Both the position numbers and the translations under genes were made by a program. The notes under the pieces were generated by a model. It worked only from the letters and a program-made list of their open reading frames with translations. It did not search any database and had not been told where the DNA came from. Shown here in pieces: positions 17,495-26,409 of a DNA stretch of 55,095 nt. The stretch is from contig JAHEFD010000012.1 in NCBI GenBank assembly GCA_024640345.1, forward strand, positions 1 through 55,095, in the 5' to 3' direction. Position 1 is the stretch's first letter. Each line of letters opens with the position of its first letter. Origin of the DNA: Woeseiaceae bacterium (lineage in GTDB: Bacteria > Pseudomonadota > Gammaproteobacteria > Steroidobacterales > Woeseiaceae).

Positions 17495-17968
17495 ATGAAT
17501 GATGCGAAAGCGCTCCGCCAGTGCCTTGGAAAATTTGCGACGGGCGTTACAGTCGTTACGTGCACCGACGCAGCCGGCAACCCCTGTGGAATAACTGCGA
17601 ACAGTTTCAGCTCGGTTTCGCTCGACCCCTCCCTGGTACTCTGGAATATTGCAAAAGTTTCCAGTTCTCTCGATGCTTATCTCAATGCGGAGCACTTCGT
17701 CATCAACGTGCTGTCGGAAGACCAACTGCCGCTCGCTTCAAACTTTGCACGATCCGATCACACACTTTTCAAAGATGTTGAGTTCACTGCCTCGGAACAC
17801 AACGCGCCTGTTTTGCCTGATACGCTGGCCACGTTTGAATGCAGTACCTACCAGATACACGACTGTGGCGACCACTACGTCGTCATCGGTGAGGTCACCG
17901 CATTCCGATCCGCCGACGGAAACCCCTTGCTTTTCTTTGGCGGCAACTACCGCTCGATAAAAACCTGA
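17495..17968 (+). CDS. hpaC: Flavin reductase component (HpaC)
   Basis: 157 residues of the flavin reductase-like FMN-binding split-barrel family. Seen: LRQCLGKFATGVTVVTC at the N-terminus, CGITANSFSSVSLDPSLVLWNI, FVINVLSEDQLPLASNFA, and a C-terminal FFGGNYRSI; the last block is where HpaC-type proteins bind NADH/flavin. It reduces free FAD or FMN with NAD(P)H to supply the HpaB monooxygenase. Divergent from marR-hpaB, with the shared operator region between them. Ribosome site CGGAG. Length is usual for HpaC. Confidence 0.88.
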   Translation: MNDAKALRQCLGKFATGVTVVTCTDAAGNPCGITANSFSSVSLDPSLVLWNIAKVSSSLDAYLNAEHFVINVLSEDQLPLASNFARSDHTLFKDVEFTASEHNAPVLPDTLATFECSTYQIHDCGDHYVVIGEVTAFRSADGNPLLFFGGNYRSIKT

Positions 17969-18056
17969 CCGGACCACCGCTATTACTTATTGCGCTATCG
18001 TCAACCTGCTTGTTTGATGCAGAATAGCCGATTGCAGTTGCCAGCCCGGGTTCACG

Positions 18057-18968
18057 ATGTCCGTCAATCTGTTTCACCGCCTCCTCATCGCACCAATTCC
18101 GTATTTGCCCAAGTCCGTCGTCTGGCAATTGTCACGCCGGTATATTGCCGGTACAGACCTCAACAGCGCTTACGAAACTGTCCGGGCCCTTAATGCCGCC
18201 GGTTGTTCGGCAACGGTCGACGTCCTTGGCGAAGACAGCACCGAGGTTGCGGAAGTGGAAGTCGCCCGCGACCTGTACCTTTCCGCTCTTGATGGAATCA
18301 CCGACAACGCGCTGGACTGCAATATCTCCATCAAGCTGTCCGACCTGGGTCTTCGCTTCGATCGTGAACTGTGTTTCGAGGCAATGTCGACGCTGATCAC
18401 CCGCGCAGATGAGCAAGGGATTTTCGTGCGAATCGATATGGAGGATTCGAGCGCAACCAGCATTACGCTGGACCTTTATCGCAGGCTCCGGGAACAATTC
18501 GACAATGTTGGAACGGTCATCCAGGCTTACCTGCGACGCAGCGCGAGCGATGTCGCCGACCTGCTGAAATCCGGTCCAACCCACATACGACTGTGCAAAG
18601 GTATCTACGTCGAGCCCGAGGACATCGCCTTCACGGATGCGACCGAGATTCGGCGCTCATACTGCGAACTGCTGGAACAATTGTTCGACGGCGGCGCGGT
18701 CAGGGTTGGTATCGCCACGCACGATCCGGAGCTGGTCGAGTTCGCCGAACGACTGATCGAGCGGCGCAATATCGACAGATCGCGCTATGAATTCCAGATG
18801 TTGCTGGGTGTCGCCGAAAATTTGCGGGCCGGCCTGGTTGAAAGGCGCCATCCGCTGCGCGTCTACGTGCCGTTTGGCGAGCGCTGGTTCGCCTATTCGG
18901 TCAGGAGACTGCGGGAAAACCCCGAAATTGCCGGACATATCGTCCGTAACCTGTTTTCGAGACACTAA
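18057..18968 (+). CDS. Monofunctional proline dehydrogenase
   Basis: 303 residues, the size of a monofunctional PRODH rather than fused PutA. The beta/alpha barrel is recognisable by NISIKLSDLGLRFD, GIFVRIDMEDSS, QAYLRRSASDVADLL, HIRLCKGIYVEP, VGIATHDPELVEFA, FQMLLGV and the C-terminal LRVYVPFGERWFAYSVRRLREN, whose paired Arg residues hold the proline carboxylate. FAD-dependent oxidation of proline to pyrroline-5-carboxylate. It follows hpaC by 88 bp on the same strand but has no obvious link to the aromatic pathway. No P5C dehydrogenase gene is in the window. Confidence 0.9.
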   Translation: MSVNLFHRLLIAPIPYLPKSVVWQLSRRYIAGTDLNSAYETVRALNAAGCSATVDVLGEDSTEVAEVEVARDLYLSALDGITDNALDCNISIKLSDLGLRFDRELCFEAMSTLITRADEQGIFVRIDMEDSSATSITLDLYRRLREQFDNVGTVIQAYLRRSASDVADLLKSGPTHIRLCKGIYVEPEDIAFTDATEIRRSYCELLEQLFDGGAVRVGIATHDPELVEFAERLIERRNIDRSRYEFQMLLGVAENLRAGLVERRHPLRVYVPFGERWFAYSVRRLRENPEIAGHIVRNLFSRH

Positions 18969-19278
18969 AGCGACGGACCTCCACGCGCCTTCGGGCGGAG
19001 CAATCCTGCAGCGCCTGGCGTCGGTCGGGCGCGTCACAAACACGGTAAATCGCGGCTCGGGGAACAGGCTGTTGCATTTGTGCAACTTTTTTGCCTTATT
19101 CCATAGCGGTAATTCAGCAGTGTGTCCCGGAAATGCGACATGTACTGATAGACGCGACCATCGGCTGCTGAATAATATTTCCCAAGATTTAGGAAGAATC
19201 ACGCAAGTCCTATTGATGATGCTGGCCGTGGACCCTCCAGGCGTATCGGCCGATCGAAAACCACAGGGGATCTTCGTT
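18969..19278. other. Intergenic leader before the TonB receptor
   Basis: About 310 bases with no convincing gene. The receptor reading frame stays open through it but the sequence is not protein-like and contains no signal peptide until 19279. It holds a possible weak terminator at 19071-19092 and the AGGGGAT ribosome site just before 19279. I cannot assign a clear sigma-70 promoter. Confidence 0.5.
19071..19092 (+). terminator. Possible weak terminator after proline dehydrogenase
   Basis: GTTGCA-TTTG-TGCAAC is a perfect 6-bp stem with a 4-base loop followed at once by six T residues. It lies about 100 bp beyond the proline dehydrogenase stop. The stem is short, so it might equally be an operator for the receptor gene downstream. 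Confidence 0.4.
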
Positions 19279-21672
19279 ATGAAAAAACCATTGAAACGAA
19301 TGAAAAGTCCGGTGAGCGCCGCAGTGCAGATTGCCCTGCTGGCGGCAACACCCGCGACCATCGCTATGGCCCAGGACACTGGCTACGACGAAATGGCCAT
19401 CGACGAGATTATCGTCACGTCGAGAAAAAGGGATGAAACGCTCGTAGAAGTCCCAATGAATATTTCGACGGTCAACTCGGAAGCAATCTTGTCGCGTAAT
19501 CTACTCAGCAAGGAAGATGTCTTTCGCACAGTTGCCGGCGCGGCAGCACCGCGTGGTCAGCTGATCTTGCGTGGTCTCTCAGGCGGTAACGATTCCACGC
19601 CCGATACGACCAGCGTATTTACCGACGATATTCCTTATGACACAAGCGACCTTTTCGACGTTGAACGTATTGAAGTTCTCCGTGGACCGCAGGGAACGCT
19701 TTACGGATCCAATGCCATCGGTGGAACCGTGCGAATCATCACCAAGAAACCGGTAATGAACGAAGTACAGGTTCTTGGCGCTGGCATCATGGAAACAGAG
19801 GAAAACCGATCGGGTGTCGGCACGAGGATCTACGCAGGTGTCAACTTCCCGTTGGTCGAAGACAAGGTCGCAGCTCGAATCATCGGCAGCTATGGCTCCT
19901 CTGACGGCAAGATCATGAACACGTTCAGTGGAACACCGGGCAGGAATTCCGATAGCTATCTTCGGGCACAGCTCTCGTGGCTGCCTGGCGAAGACTGGGA
20001 CCTGAACTTCAGTTATGTGCATGAACAGATCGATAGCTCCGGTTATGACTGGGCCGATCGTTCGCAGCCCGGCTATTACTACGAAGCCGTCCTGACAGAG
20101 AATCCGCTCGCAACCTATGGATACGATGTGGCATTGAATTTCCCTGACTGCCCCAACCCGACAGATGAGCGGCCGGCATGTCGTACCGGCGCACCGATAT
20201 CCGGCAGCCATGACTCGAAATTCTCGGTTTGGGAAACGATGGATCCGTGGACCGACAACGAATACAACGTCTTCTCGTTACGAGTTGCGAAGGACAACGT
20301 ATTCGAAGGCGCTGACCTGGTGTACGCCGGTTCATTGCAGAACTGGAAGCACGCTTCACTCGATAACTGGTCCCGCAACGATGCAAACGACATGTTCCGC
20401 ACCTGGATCATCAACGATGCAGGCTACGACCGTTATACGCATGAGTTGCGCCTGCAGTCGAATACGGACAACCCGCTACAGTGGACAGTTGGTGCGTTTT
20501 ACGATGAGCAGGATGACAAGAAAACGCCGAACGGTCAGTGGCAGTATCATGCCGATGACAACCGCAGCCGTGCAATCGCGGAATACTTGTGGGGTTATTA
20601 CTGGGGTTACGGTGATCCGACCCAGATTGGTCTGGATCTCTATGGCGATGGCACCAAGAACTATAACTATACGGTGTACAACTGGAACACCAGCGAAACC
20701 GCGTTCTTCGGCGAAGTCAGCTATACGTTTGAGTTCGCCAATGGCAGGCAGTTCGAAATCATGGGCGGCATCCGCAATTACGATCTTCAGGATGACCTGC
20801 ATGATGAGGTGTCAGGTATCTGGGTCGGGGACGAGGCAATTGAAACAATTACCAAGGACGGTGAGGACGGCAATCGTTACAAATTCTCCGCGTCATATAT
20901 GCCGAGCGAGACCTTGTCTGCCTTCTTTGTATATTCAGAAGGCTATCGACGTGGTGGTAACAATGGTCCGACGGCTCCGCAGGACTGCCTGGCAGACGAG
21001 AATATCGGCTCTTATGTTGATCGCTACCAGTCTGACCAGATCGAGAATTACGAGATCGGCATAAAGGGCCTGGCATTTGACCGGCGCTTCTCCTTCTCGA
21101 GCGCGATCTACCAGATTGACTGGACCGGTGTGCAGGCTAGCATTTACATGCCGTCCTGTGGATTCAGCTATACGGCTAACGCGGCGTCTGCGGAATCACG
21201 CGGAATCGAGTTCGAGAGTACGATTCTTCTGACCGATACATTGCAACTGCAGATCAATGCGTCCTATACCGACTCGGAGATCACGTCTGACGTGGAATCG
21301 CTGGGCGCAACCAAGGGCGACAGCATGACGATGGTGCCTGAGTACAACTTTTACGTCTCGCTTGATCAGCAAGTCGATATGTTTGGTCGTGATGGTTCGG
21401 TAAGACTGGATGTGGCAGGCTACGGCGAATACAAGTCTCACTTTAACGTGAAGCCTGAGGATATCTCTCCCGCATACGAAGTCGTCAACCTGTCGGCAGG
21501 CCTCCAGGTGAATGACAACTCGCGAGTTGGCCTTTACATCAACAACCTTCTCAACGACGAAATCATCACCTACAAACGCAGTCGCTATCGTGGTGGATGG
21601 TCTTTAGGTAACCAGTACTACTATTACGGTGACGAAAGAACTGTTTCCGTCCGTTTCGACTTCGATTTCTGA
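19279..21672 (+). CDS. TonB-dependent outer-membrane receptor
   Basis: 797 residues from the ATG at 19279 (MKKPLKRMKSPVSAAVQIAL, signal peptide ending near AMAQ). A plug domain follows: DEIIVTSRKRDETLVEVP (TonB-box-like start), LILRGLSGG, and VERIEVLRGPQGTLYGSNAIGG. The barrel is rich in aromatic strands, ending in SVRFDFDF with the terminal Phe needed for outer-membrane assembly. No N-terminal signalling domain. It belongs to the broad marine-type receptors for organic substrates rather than a recognisable siderophore receptor. Position next to aromatic catabolism suggests uptake of a related compound, but it is separated by the proline dehydrogenase gene, so this is weak. Confidence 0.92.
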   Translation: MKKPLKRMKSPVSAAVQIALLAATPATIAMAQDTGYDEMAIDEIIVTSRKRDETLVEVPMNISTVNSEAILSRNLLSKEDVFRTVAGAAAPRGQLILRGLSGGNDSTPDTTSVFTDDIPYDTSDLFDVERIEVLRGPQGTLYGSNAIGGTVRIITKKPVMNEVQVLGAGIMETEENRSGVGTRIYAGVNFPLVEDKVAARIIGSYGSSDGKIMNTFSGTPGRNSDSYLRAQLSWLPGEDWDLNFSYVHEQIDSSGYDWADRSQPGYYYEAVLTENPLATYGYDVALNFPDCPNPTDERPACRTGAPISGSHDSKFSVWETMDPWTDNEYNVFSLRVAKDNVFEGADLVYAGSLQNWKHASLDNWSRNDANDMFRTWIINDAGYDRYTHELRLQSNTDNPLQWTVGAFYDEQDDKKTPNGQWQYHADDNRSRAIAEYLWGYYWGYGDPTQIGLDLYGDGTKNYNYTVYNWNTSETAFFGEVSYTFEFANGRQFEIMGGIRNYDLQDDLHDEVSGIWVGDEAIETITKDGEDGNRYKFSASYMPSETLSAFFVYSEGYRRGGNNGPTAPQDCLADENIGSYVDRYQSDQIENYEIGIKGLAFDRRFSFSSAIYQIDWTGVQASIYMPSCGFSYTANAASAESRGIEFESTILLTDTLQLQINASYTDSEITSDVESLGATKGDSMTMVPEYNFYVSLDQQVDMFGRDGSVRLDVAGYGEYKSHFNVKPEDISPAYEVVNLSAGLQVNDNSRVGLYINNLLNDEIITYKRSRYRGGWSLGNQYYYYGDERTVSVRFDFDF

Positions 21673-21691
21673 TCGAGGTTTTAGTAGCATG

Positions 21692-21722
21692 AACGGCGGG
21701 CTCTTTGCCCGCCGTTTTTTTT
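21692..21722 (+). terminator. Rho-independent terminator of the TonB receptor gene
   Basis: Stem AACGGCGGGC (21692-21701), loop TCTTT, stem GCCCGCCGTT (21707-21716), continuing into an uninterrupted T run. It begins 20 bp after the receptor stop. Textbook form: GC-rich 10-bp perfect stem and T-tract. Confidence 0.95.
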
Positions 21723-21750
21723 ATACAGGCCATATCCCGAAACGCAAGAA

Positions 21751-23751
21751 ATGCAGAAGAGGAACGAGCAGCTATACCGGGAAGTGAGCGAACTTATTCG
21801 TCGCGGCGATGCGCCCGCGGCAATCGTTCGCCTGGAGTCGTTATTGGAAGAAAACCCGGGCGATGAAGTCGGACTGAGCTTGCTCGGCTCCTCTCTCGTG
21901 AAAACCGGCCGGAAAGACGAGGCGATGAGTGTCTTCAGGGAAAGTGTCGAACAGCATCCCGAGTCCTGGGCGGCGCATGGCGATCTTGGATTTGCCGAAA
22001 TGCAGGCCGGCAACAATCGGTCGGCGATAAAGTCTTTTGAAAAATCGCTCGATCTCAATCCGGATTTTTACCAGGCCCATTGCTTCCTCAGCCGCCTTCT
22101 TTTCGCAGAAGGGCGCATCGACGCTGCGAAGGCGGCTTTTTCGAAGTCAGATGCCTGCGACCCCTATGTCACCGAATTTCGCAACATACAGACCGCTATG
22201 TCGGCGGATCGATTTGGAGAAGCTGAGAAAATCGCGAGAGGCGTTCTGTCCCAACAGCCCGGTCACCCGAAGTCTGCCTATACGTTGGCCCACCTGGCGA
22301 CAACCGTAGGAGCTTTCGAGGAGGCTGCCGCAATTCTCCGCCAAAGCATTGACAGCTATCCCTGCGACGTCAATTTACGGGCAAAACTCGTGAATAGTCT
22401 GGAGGAAACCGGCGACTACAAACAAGCGCTCGAAGAAGCACTCCGAATTGTTGAACTGGATCCGGAATCAATTGCCCCTTATCTGATCGTAAGTCGAATT
22501 CACGGTCATTGTGGCAACTACCAGGAAAGCCTGATCGCTTGTAACAAGGCACTGACCCTCTGTTCCGGAAACAGCCAGGAGGCAGGCAATATCGAGTTAC
22601 TTCGCGGACACGTTCTCAAGATACTCGGTCAATATGAAGAAGGCGTAAGCGCCTATCGGCAGAGCATTGATCTCGTTGCGAACAACGGTGCGGGCTGGTG
22701 GGGTCTTGCTGACATGAAGACGTTCCGTTTTACCGAAGAAGACCTCGCCGCGATGGAAAAGGTCGTCGAAGAGAAAAAAGCCAGGCCGGAACAACGCACG
22801 CAGGCGGCATTTGCGCTCGGTAAGGCGAAGGAGGACGCAGGCGATTATGCGCAGTCATTTTCGTGGTACACGAAAGCCAACACGCTCCGGCCCGGAGTCA
22901 ACTTCGATCCAAAAGCCCAGGCAGGCGGCATCGATGAACTGATCCGCACGTTTTCGAAAGAGTTGCTCGCGAAGGGTACCAAGGTCGGGCCTGACGGACC
23001 GACCCCGATATTCATCACGGGGTTGCCGCGGTCGGGATCGACATTGATTGAGCAGATTCTTGCCAGCCATTCACAGATAGAAGGCACGATGGAACTCGTG
23101 GACCTGCCCAACGTCGTCCGGCTTATAACTATCGCCGGTGGAAAACGGAAACAATCATATCCGTCCTCACTCGGAGGCTTTAGCTCCGAAGAGCTGAAGG
23201 CATATGGACAGGTCTATCTCGACAGCACCGAAATTCATCGGACTGGCAAGCCCTTCTTCATCGACAAGATGCCAACGAATTTCGACAAAATTGGTCTCGT
23301 GCATATGATCCTGCCGAACGCGGTCATTATCGATGCCCGCCGTCACCCGATGGATTGCGGGTTCAGCTGCTTCAAACAGCATTTTGCCGGCGGCCATCAC
23401 TTTAGCTACAGGCTCGAAGATATCGGGACCTACTACAACAACTACCTGCGCCTGATGGATCACTGGCACGATGTACTGCCCGGCAAGGTCCTGACTGTGC
23501 AATATGAGGAAATGGTCGCGAACACCGAGGAAACCGTTCGCGGGCTGCTCGAACATTGCGACGTTCCGTTCGAAGAAGAATGCCTGCGGTTTTTTGAGAA
23601 CAAGCGACCGGTGCGCACTGCCAGCAGCGAGCAGGTGCGCCAGCCGATTTACAACAAGGCCGTCAGTTACTGGAAGAATTTCGAGGCCGAACTCGAGCCG
23701 CTGCGCGTCGCGCTCGGCCAGGAAACCCTTGACCGCTTCAGGGACTACTGA
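21751..23751 (+). CDS. TPR-repeat sulfotransferase family protein
   Basis: 666 residues in two parts. Residues about 1-390 are tetratricopeptide repeats (for example AHGDLGFAEMQAGNNRSAIKSFEKSL). From about residue 420 comes a sulfotransferase domain with the 5'-phosphosulfate loop ITGLPRSGSTLIEQILASHS, then IDKMPTNFDKIGLVHMILPNA and DARRHPMDCGFSCFKQHF, the PAPS 3'-phosphate region. Such fusions are frequent in gammaproteobacteria; acceptors are unknown and may be tyrosine or surface glycans. It starts directly after the receptor's terminator, with only a weak ribosome site. Its stop overlaps the convergent S9 peptidase stop by 7 bp. Confidence 0.88.
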   Translation: MQKRNEQLYREVSELIRRGDAPAAIVRLESLLEENPGDEVGLSLLGSSLVKTGRKDEAMSVFRESVEQHPESWAAHGDLGFAEMQAGNNRSAIKSFEKSLDLNPDFYQAHCFLSRLLFAEGRIDAAKAAFSKSDACDPYVTEFRNIQTAMSADRFGEAEKIARGVLSQQPGHPKSAYTLAHLATTVGAFEEAAAILRQSIDSYPCDVNLRAKLVNSLEETGDYKQALEEALRIVELDPESIAPYLIVSRIHGHCGNYQESLIACNKALTLCSGNSQEAGNIELLRGHVLKILGQYEEGVSAYRQSIDLVANNGAGWWGLADMKTFRFTEEDLAAMEKVVEEKKARPEQRTQAAFALGKAKEDAGDYAQSFSWYTKANTLRPGVNFDPKAQAGGIDELIRTFSKELLAKGTKVGPDGPTPIFITGLPRSGSTLIEQILASHSQIEGTMELVDLPNVVRLITIAGGKRKQSYPSSLGGFSSEELKAYGQVYLDSTEIHRTGKPFFIDKMPTNFDKIGLVHMILPNAVIIDARRHPMDCGFSCFKQHFAGGHHFSYRLEDIGTYYNNYLRLMDHWHDVLPGKVLTVQYEEMVANTEETVRGLLEHCDVPFEEECLRFFENKRPVRTASSEQVRQPIYNKAVSYWKNFEAELEPLRVALGQETLDRFRDY

Positions 23752-25781
23752 CCCATCACGCGACGGTCGTACCAGTCGAGGTAGCGTTCCCAGCGATCCT
23801 TGCGGAAGCTTGGCCGCGAAATACCATGAGGCTCATCCGGATAAACCACGAGCTGCGTGTCGATTCCGCGTCTTTTCAATGCCTGGTAAAGTTGTTCCGA
23901 ATTTTGAATCGGAACGTTCCAGTCTTCTTTTCCGCCCATGACCAGGGTCGGCGTTACCACCTTGTCGACATTTTCCCACGGTGAAATCTTTTCCCAGGTT
24001 TCCTTGTCTTCCCAGGGCAGCCCCAGCTCTTTTTCCCATTGCAGCTGGTAGTGATCGTGGCCGTAGTTCGCGATGTAGTTCACCTCGCTCGCACCGCTTA
24101 TGGCGGCTTCAAAGCGATCTGTTTTTGTAATGACATAGTTGGTCAGGATGCCACCGTAAGACCACCCGCCCACGCCAAGCCTGTCAGGGTCGGAGTAACC
24201 TTCGGCGATCGCATAATCGACCGCGGCCATGACATCTTCAAAATCAGGCACGCCCCAATTGGCAAATAGTGCGGCAGAGAAATCCTGGCCGTAGCCACTC
24301 GATCCGCGGGGATTGCTGATGACGACGACATAGCCATTCGCAGCCAGCAATTGAGCATCGCTGTTAAACGAAAAATCGAACTGCGAAACCGGGCCACCAT
24401 GCAGCCTGAGAATAGTCGGGTACTTCCGCCCGGCGCGATAATCCGGTGGTGTGAATATGAATCCCTCAATTTCGGTTCCGTCAGAACTAGGGAAAGTGAC
24501 GTTTCGAACTTCGGCGAGTTTCAATTCCTTCAGTAACGCTTCATTCGTGTGCGTCAGCTGCCTCAGGTTGTCGCGACCCAGGTAGAACAACTCCGTCGGC
24601 AGCTGCGGCATGCTCATCTGGATTGCGATGTCGCCCGACACATGTTGCGAGAACCCGCCAACGCTCAGATGCCCTTCGATCGGCCTGTCAATCGAACCCG
24701 TGCTCATATTAAAGCGCGCCAGGTGCTGTTCGGCGCTGTCCTCGAGCACGAAAAGAATCGACTGATCGTCCGGAGCGAACGTCGGCGAACTCACATTTCG
24801 ATCAAGCGCTGCCGTCAATACGCGCTCATTACCGCCAGCGGCCGACGCAACCGCCAGGTGATTTGTCGCGTACCAGATGAGGTCCGGCTCCGTTACCGTA
24901 ACGTAAGCGATCTGTTTGCCGTCGTTGCTCCATGCCGGTGATCCATCACTGCCCTCGTTCGACGTGATTCTTCGCGGATCACGAACCGGGGCATCACCTT
25001 CGGCCGAGACTACCCAGATGTCCGAATTCTCGTTGCCATCGGGCTCACTCGTGCGATTGCTGGTGAAAGCAATCTCGGTGCTATCCGGGCTCCACACCGC
25101 CTGCTCGTCATCATAGTCGCCAAATGTCAGCTGCAATGGCGACTCGGCCTCTCCGTCCCAGACATAAATATGCGTGCGGCTCCTGTCGAGATAGGGCACA
25201 CCGTCCTGCTTAAACTGTAGCCTGTCGATGACGTACGGTAGCGGTTTGACCTCCTCCCCGGCCTCCTCAGCTGCCTCGGCTGCGATTTCTGATGGAGTCT
25301 TATCCTGGATCATCAGCAGCATCTTCTGGCCGTCTGGCGACCATGAAAAATCGCTGACGCCCTGGTCAACAGACGTATATTGCCTGGCCTCTCCACCGCG
25401 ACGGTCGAGCAACCAGACCTGCGATTTTGCGTCGTCATCTTCGCCCTTCGCCGCGATGAAACCGATATAGCGGTTATCGGGGCTCCAGTTAGGCGACCCG
25501 GCCGAATAGTCATCGGACGTCAGCTGCAAGACCTCATTGCCATCCCGGGAAACCATGTAGATCTGAGTCGATGAGTCATCGGCCTCAACATCGACCGAAT
25601 TGACCGTGTACGCAATCCATTCCTTGTCGGGACTTATCACCGGCCTGCCAACTGACTTCAGGGCGAGCAGGTCGTCGGCGGATATGAAGCGTTGGTCCAC
25701 ATTATCCTGGGCCATAGCCGGTGCAACCAGGAAACCGAACAAGGCGACGACAGTCGCAACAAGCCTGCTGGAATTAATCAT
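23745..25781 (-). CDS. S9 family serine peptidase (acylaminoacyl/dipeptidyl peptidase type), exported
   Basis: 678 residues from the ATG at 25781, where a signal peptide starts (MINSSRLVATVVALFGFLVA, ending PAMAQ); an upstream in-frame start would add 19 unlikely residues. The N-terminal half is a WD40-like/TolB-type beta-propeller (repeats such as SPNWSPDNRYIGFIA, DFSWSPDGQKMLL). The C-terminal alpha/beta hydrolase has Ser541 in GGWSYGG, Asp in GGKEDWNVP and His in DEPHGI. Probably a periplasmic oligopeptidase. Monocistronic as far as can be seen, convergent with the sulfotransferase gene. Confidence 0.9.
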   Translation of the reverse strand: MINSSRLVATVVALFGFLVAPAMAQDNVDQRFISADDLLALKSVGRPVISPDKEWIAYTVNSVDVEADDSSTQIYMVSRDGNEVLQLTSDDYSAGSPNWSPDNRYIGFIAAKGEDDDAKSQVWLLDRRGGEARQYTSVDQGVSDFSWSPDGQKMLLMIQDKTPSEIAAEAAEEAGEEVKPLPYVIDRLQFKQDGVPYLDRSRTHIYVWDGEAESPLQLTFGDYDDEQAVWSPDSTEIAFTSNRTSEPDGNENSDIWVVSAEGDAPVRDPRRITSNEGSDGSPAWSNDGKQIAYVTVTEPDLIWYATNHLAVASAAGGNERVLTAALDRNVSSPTFAPDDQSILFVLEDSAEQHLARFNMSTGSIDRPIEGHLSVGGFSQHVSGDIAIQMSMPQLPTELFYLGRDNLRQLTHTNEALLKELKLAEVRNVTFPSSDGTEIEGFIFTPPDYRAGRKYPTILRLHGGPVSQFDFSFNSDAQLLAANGYVVVISNPRGSSGYGQDFSAALFANWGVPDFEDVMAAVDYAIAEGYSDPDRLGVGGWSYGGILTNYVITKTDRFEAAISGASEVNYIANYGHDHYQLQWEKELGLPWEDKETWEKISPWENVDKVVTPTLVMGGKEDWNVPIQNSEQLYQALKRRGIDTQLVVYPDEPHGISRPSFRKDRWERYLDWYDRRVMGQ

Positions 25782-25893
25782 CTCGGCATTCCCCGTATTT
25801 TTTCTTGGTTTTGGAAGCCTAACCAACAGTCCTGACATTGCAATAGTGGAAACTTAGTATTCTCCTGTCCGGATAGGTCCGACGTGCCACGTG

Positions 25894-26405
25894 ATGCAAG
25901 TACGGCCTGTTCTCGTCTGCCTTCTCCCGGCCTGTTGATATTCAAGGCTGTGCCACGGCACAAATTCCAGAATTCGAACATGTCGTCACTGGCGAAAACA
26001 CGCCCTGGACCCACGAATCATTTGACGACGAAGATGATCGATTCATGTTTGCGATCTTTTCGACCTTTAGGGCGGTGAACGCCAGGGGGCATTCGCTGTC
26101 GCAATGGACCAATTGCAGATGCTCCGCCCGGAAATAATCCTGAACGTGGGAGACCTGATTAATGGAAGTGCCGAGGACTGCGACCAGTTGACCCGCGAGT
26201 CGGATCAATTTGACGCCAGGATTGCCAGCGTGCGGGCACCTGTCTTTTACATCGGTGGCAATCACGATTTGACGAATCCGGTGATGGGCCATCCCTGGTC
26301 AACCTGCGACTCGACAAGATCCTGGACAGGACCGGGCATGGGCCACTGAACGGCGAGGAACTGTGTTTCCAGGCATCAGCCTGCGTCGGGGAAGGTACCG
26401 AGTAA
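25894..26405 (+). pseudogene. Metallophosphoesterase remnant with frame breaks and an internal deletion
   Basis: Pieces of one calcineurin-like phosphoesterase lie in different frames. A leader-like start is at 25894 (MQVRPVLVCLLPAC). Then comes FEHVVTGENTPWTHESFDDE with FMFAIFS, a one-base loss, and DL-stop-GGERQGAFAVAMDQLQMLRP. The last frame continues ILNVGDLINGS and YIGGNHDLTNPVM, which hold the metal-binding GD and GNHD motifs. At about 26285 the frame switches to LVNLRLDKILDRTGHGPLNG and ends at a TAA at 26403, which looks like the natural C-terminus. The middle of the enzyme is missing. At least two frame changes, one in-frame stop and an internal deletion mean it is dead. The remnant ends 4 bp before the DUF4175 stop. 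Confidence 0.8.
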
Positions 26406-26409
26406 CGGA

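Noticed and set aside
18787-19278. N-terminal extension of the TonB receptor frame into the proline dehydrogenase gene
   Set aside because: The signal peptide and ribosome site at 19279 fix the start; the extension overlaps another gene in a different frame.
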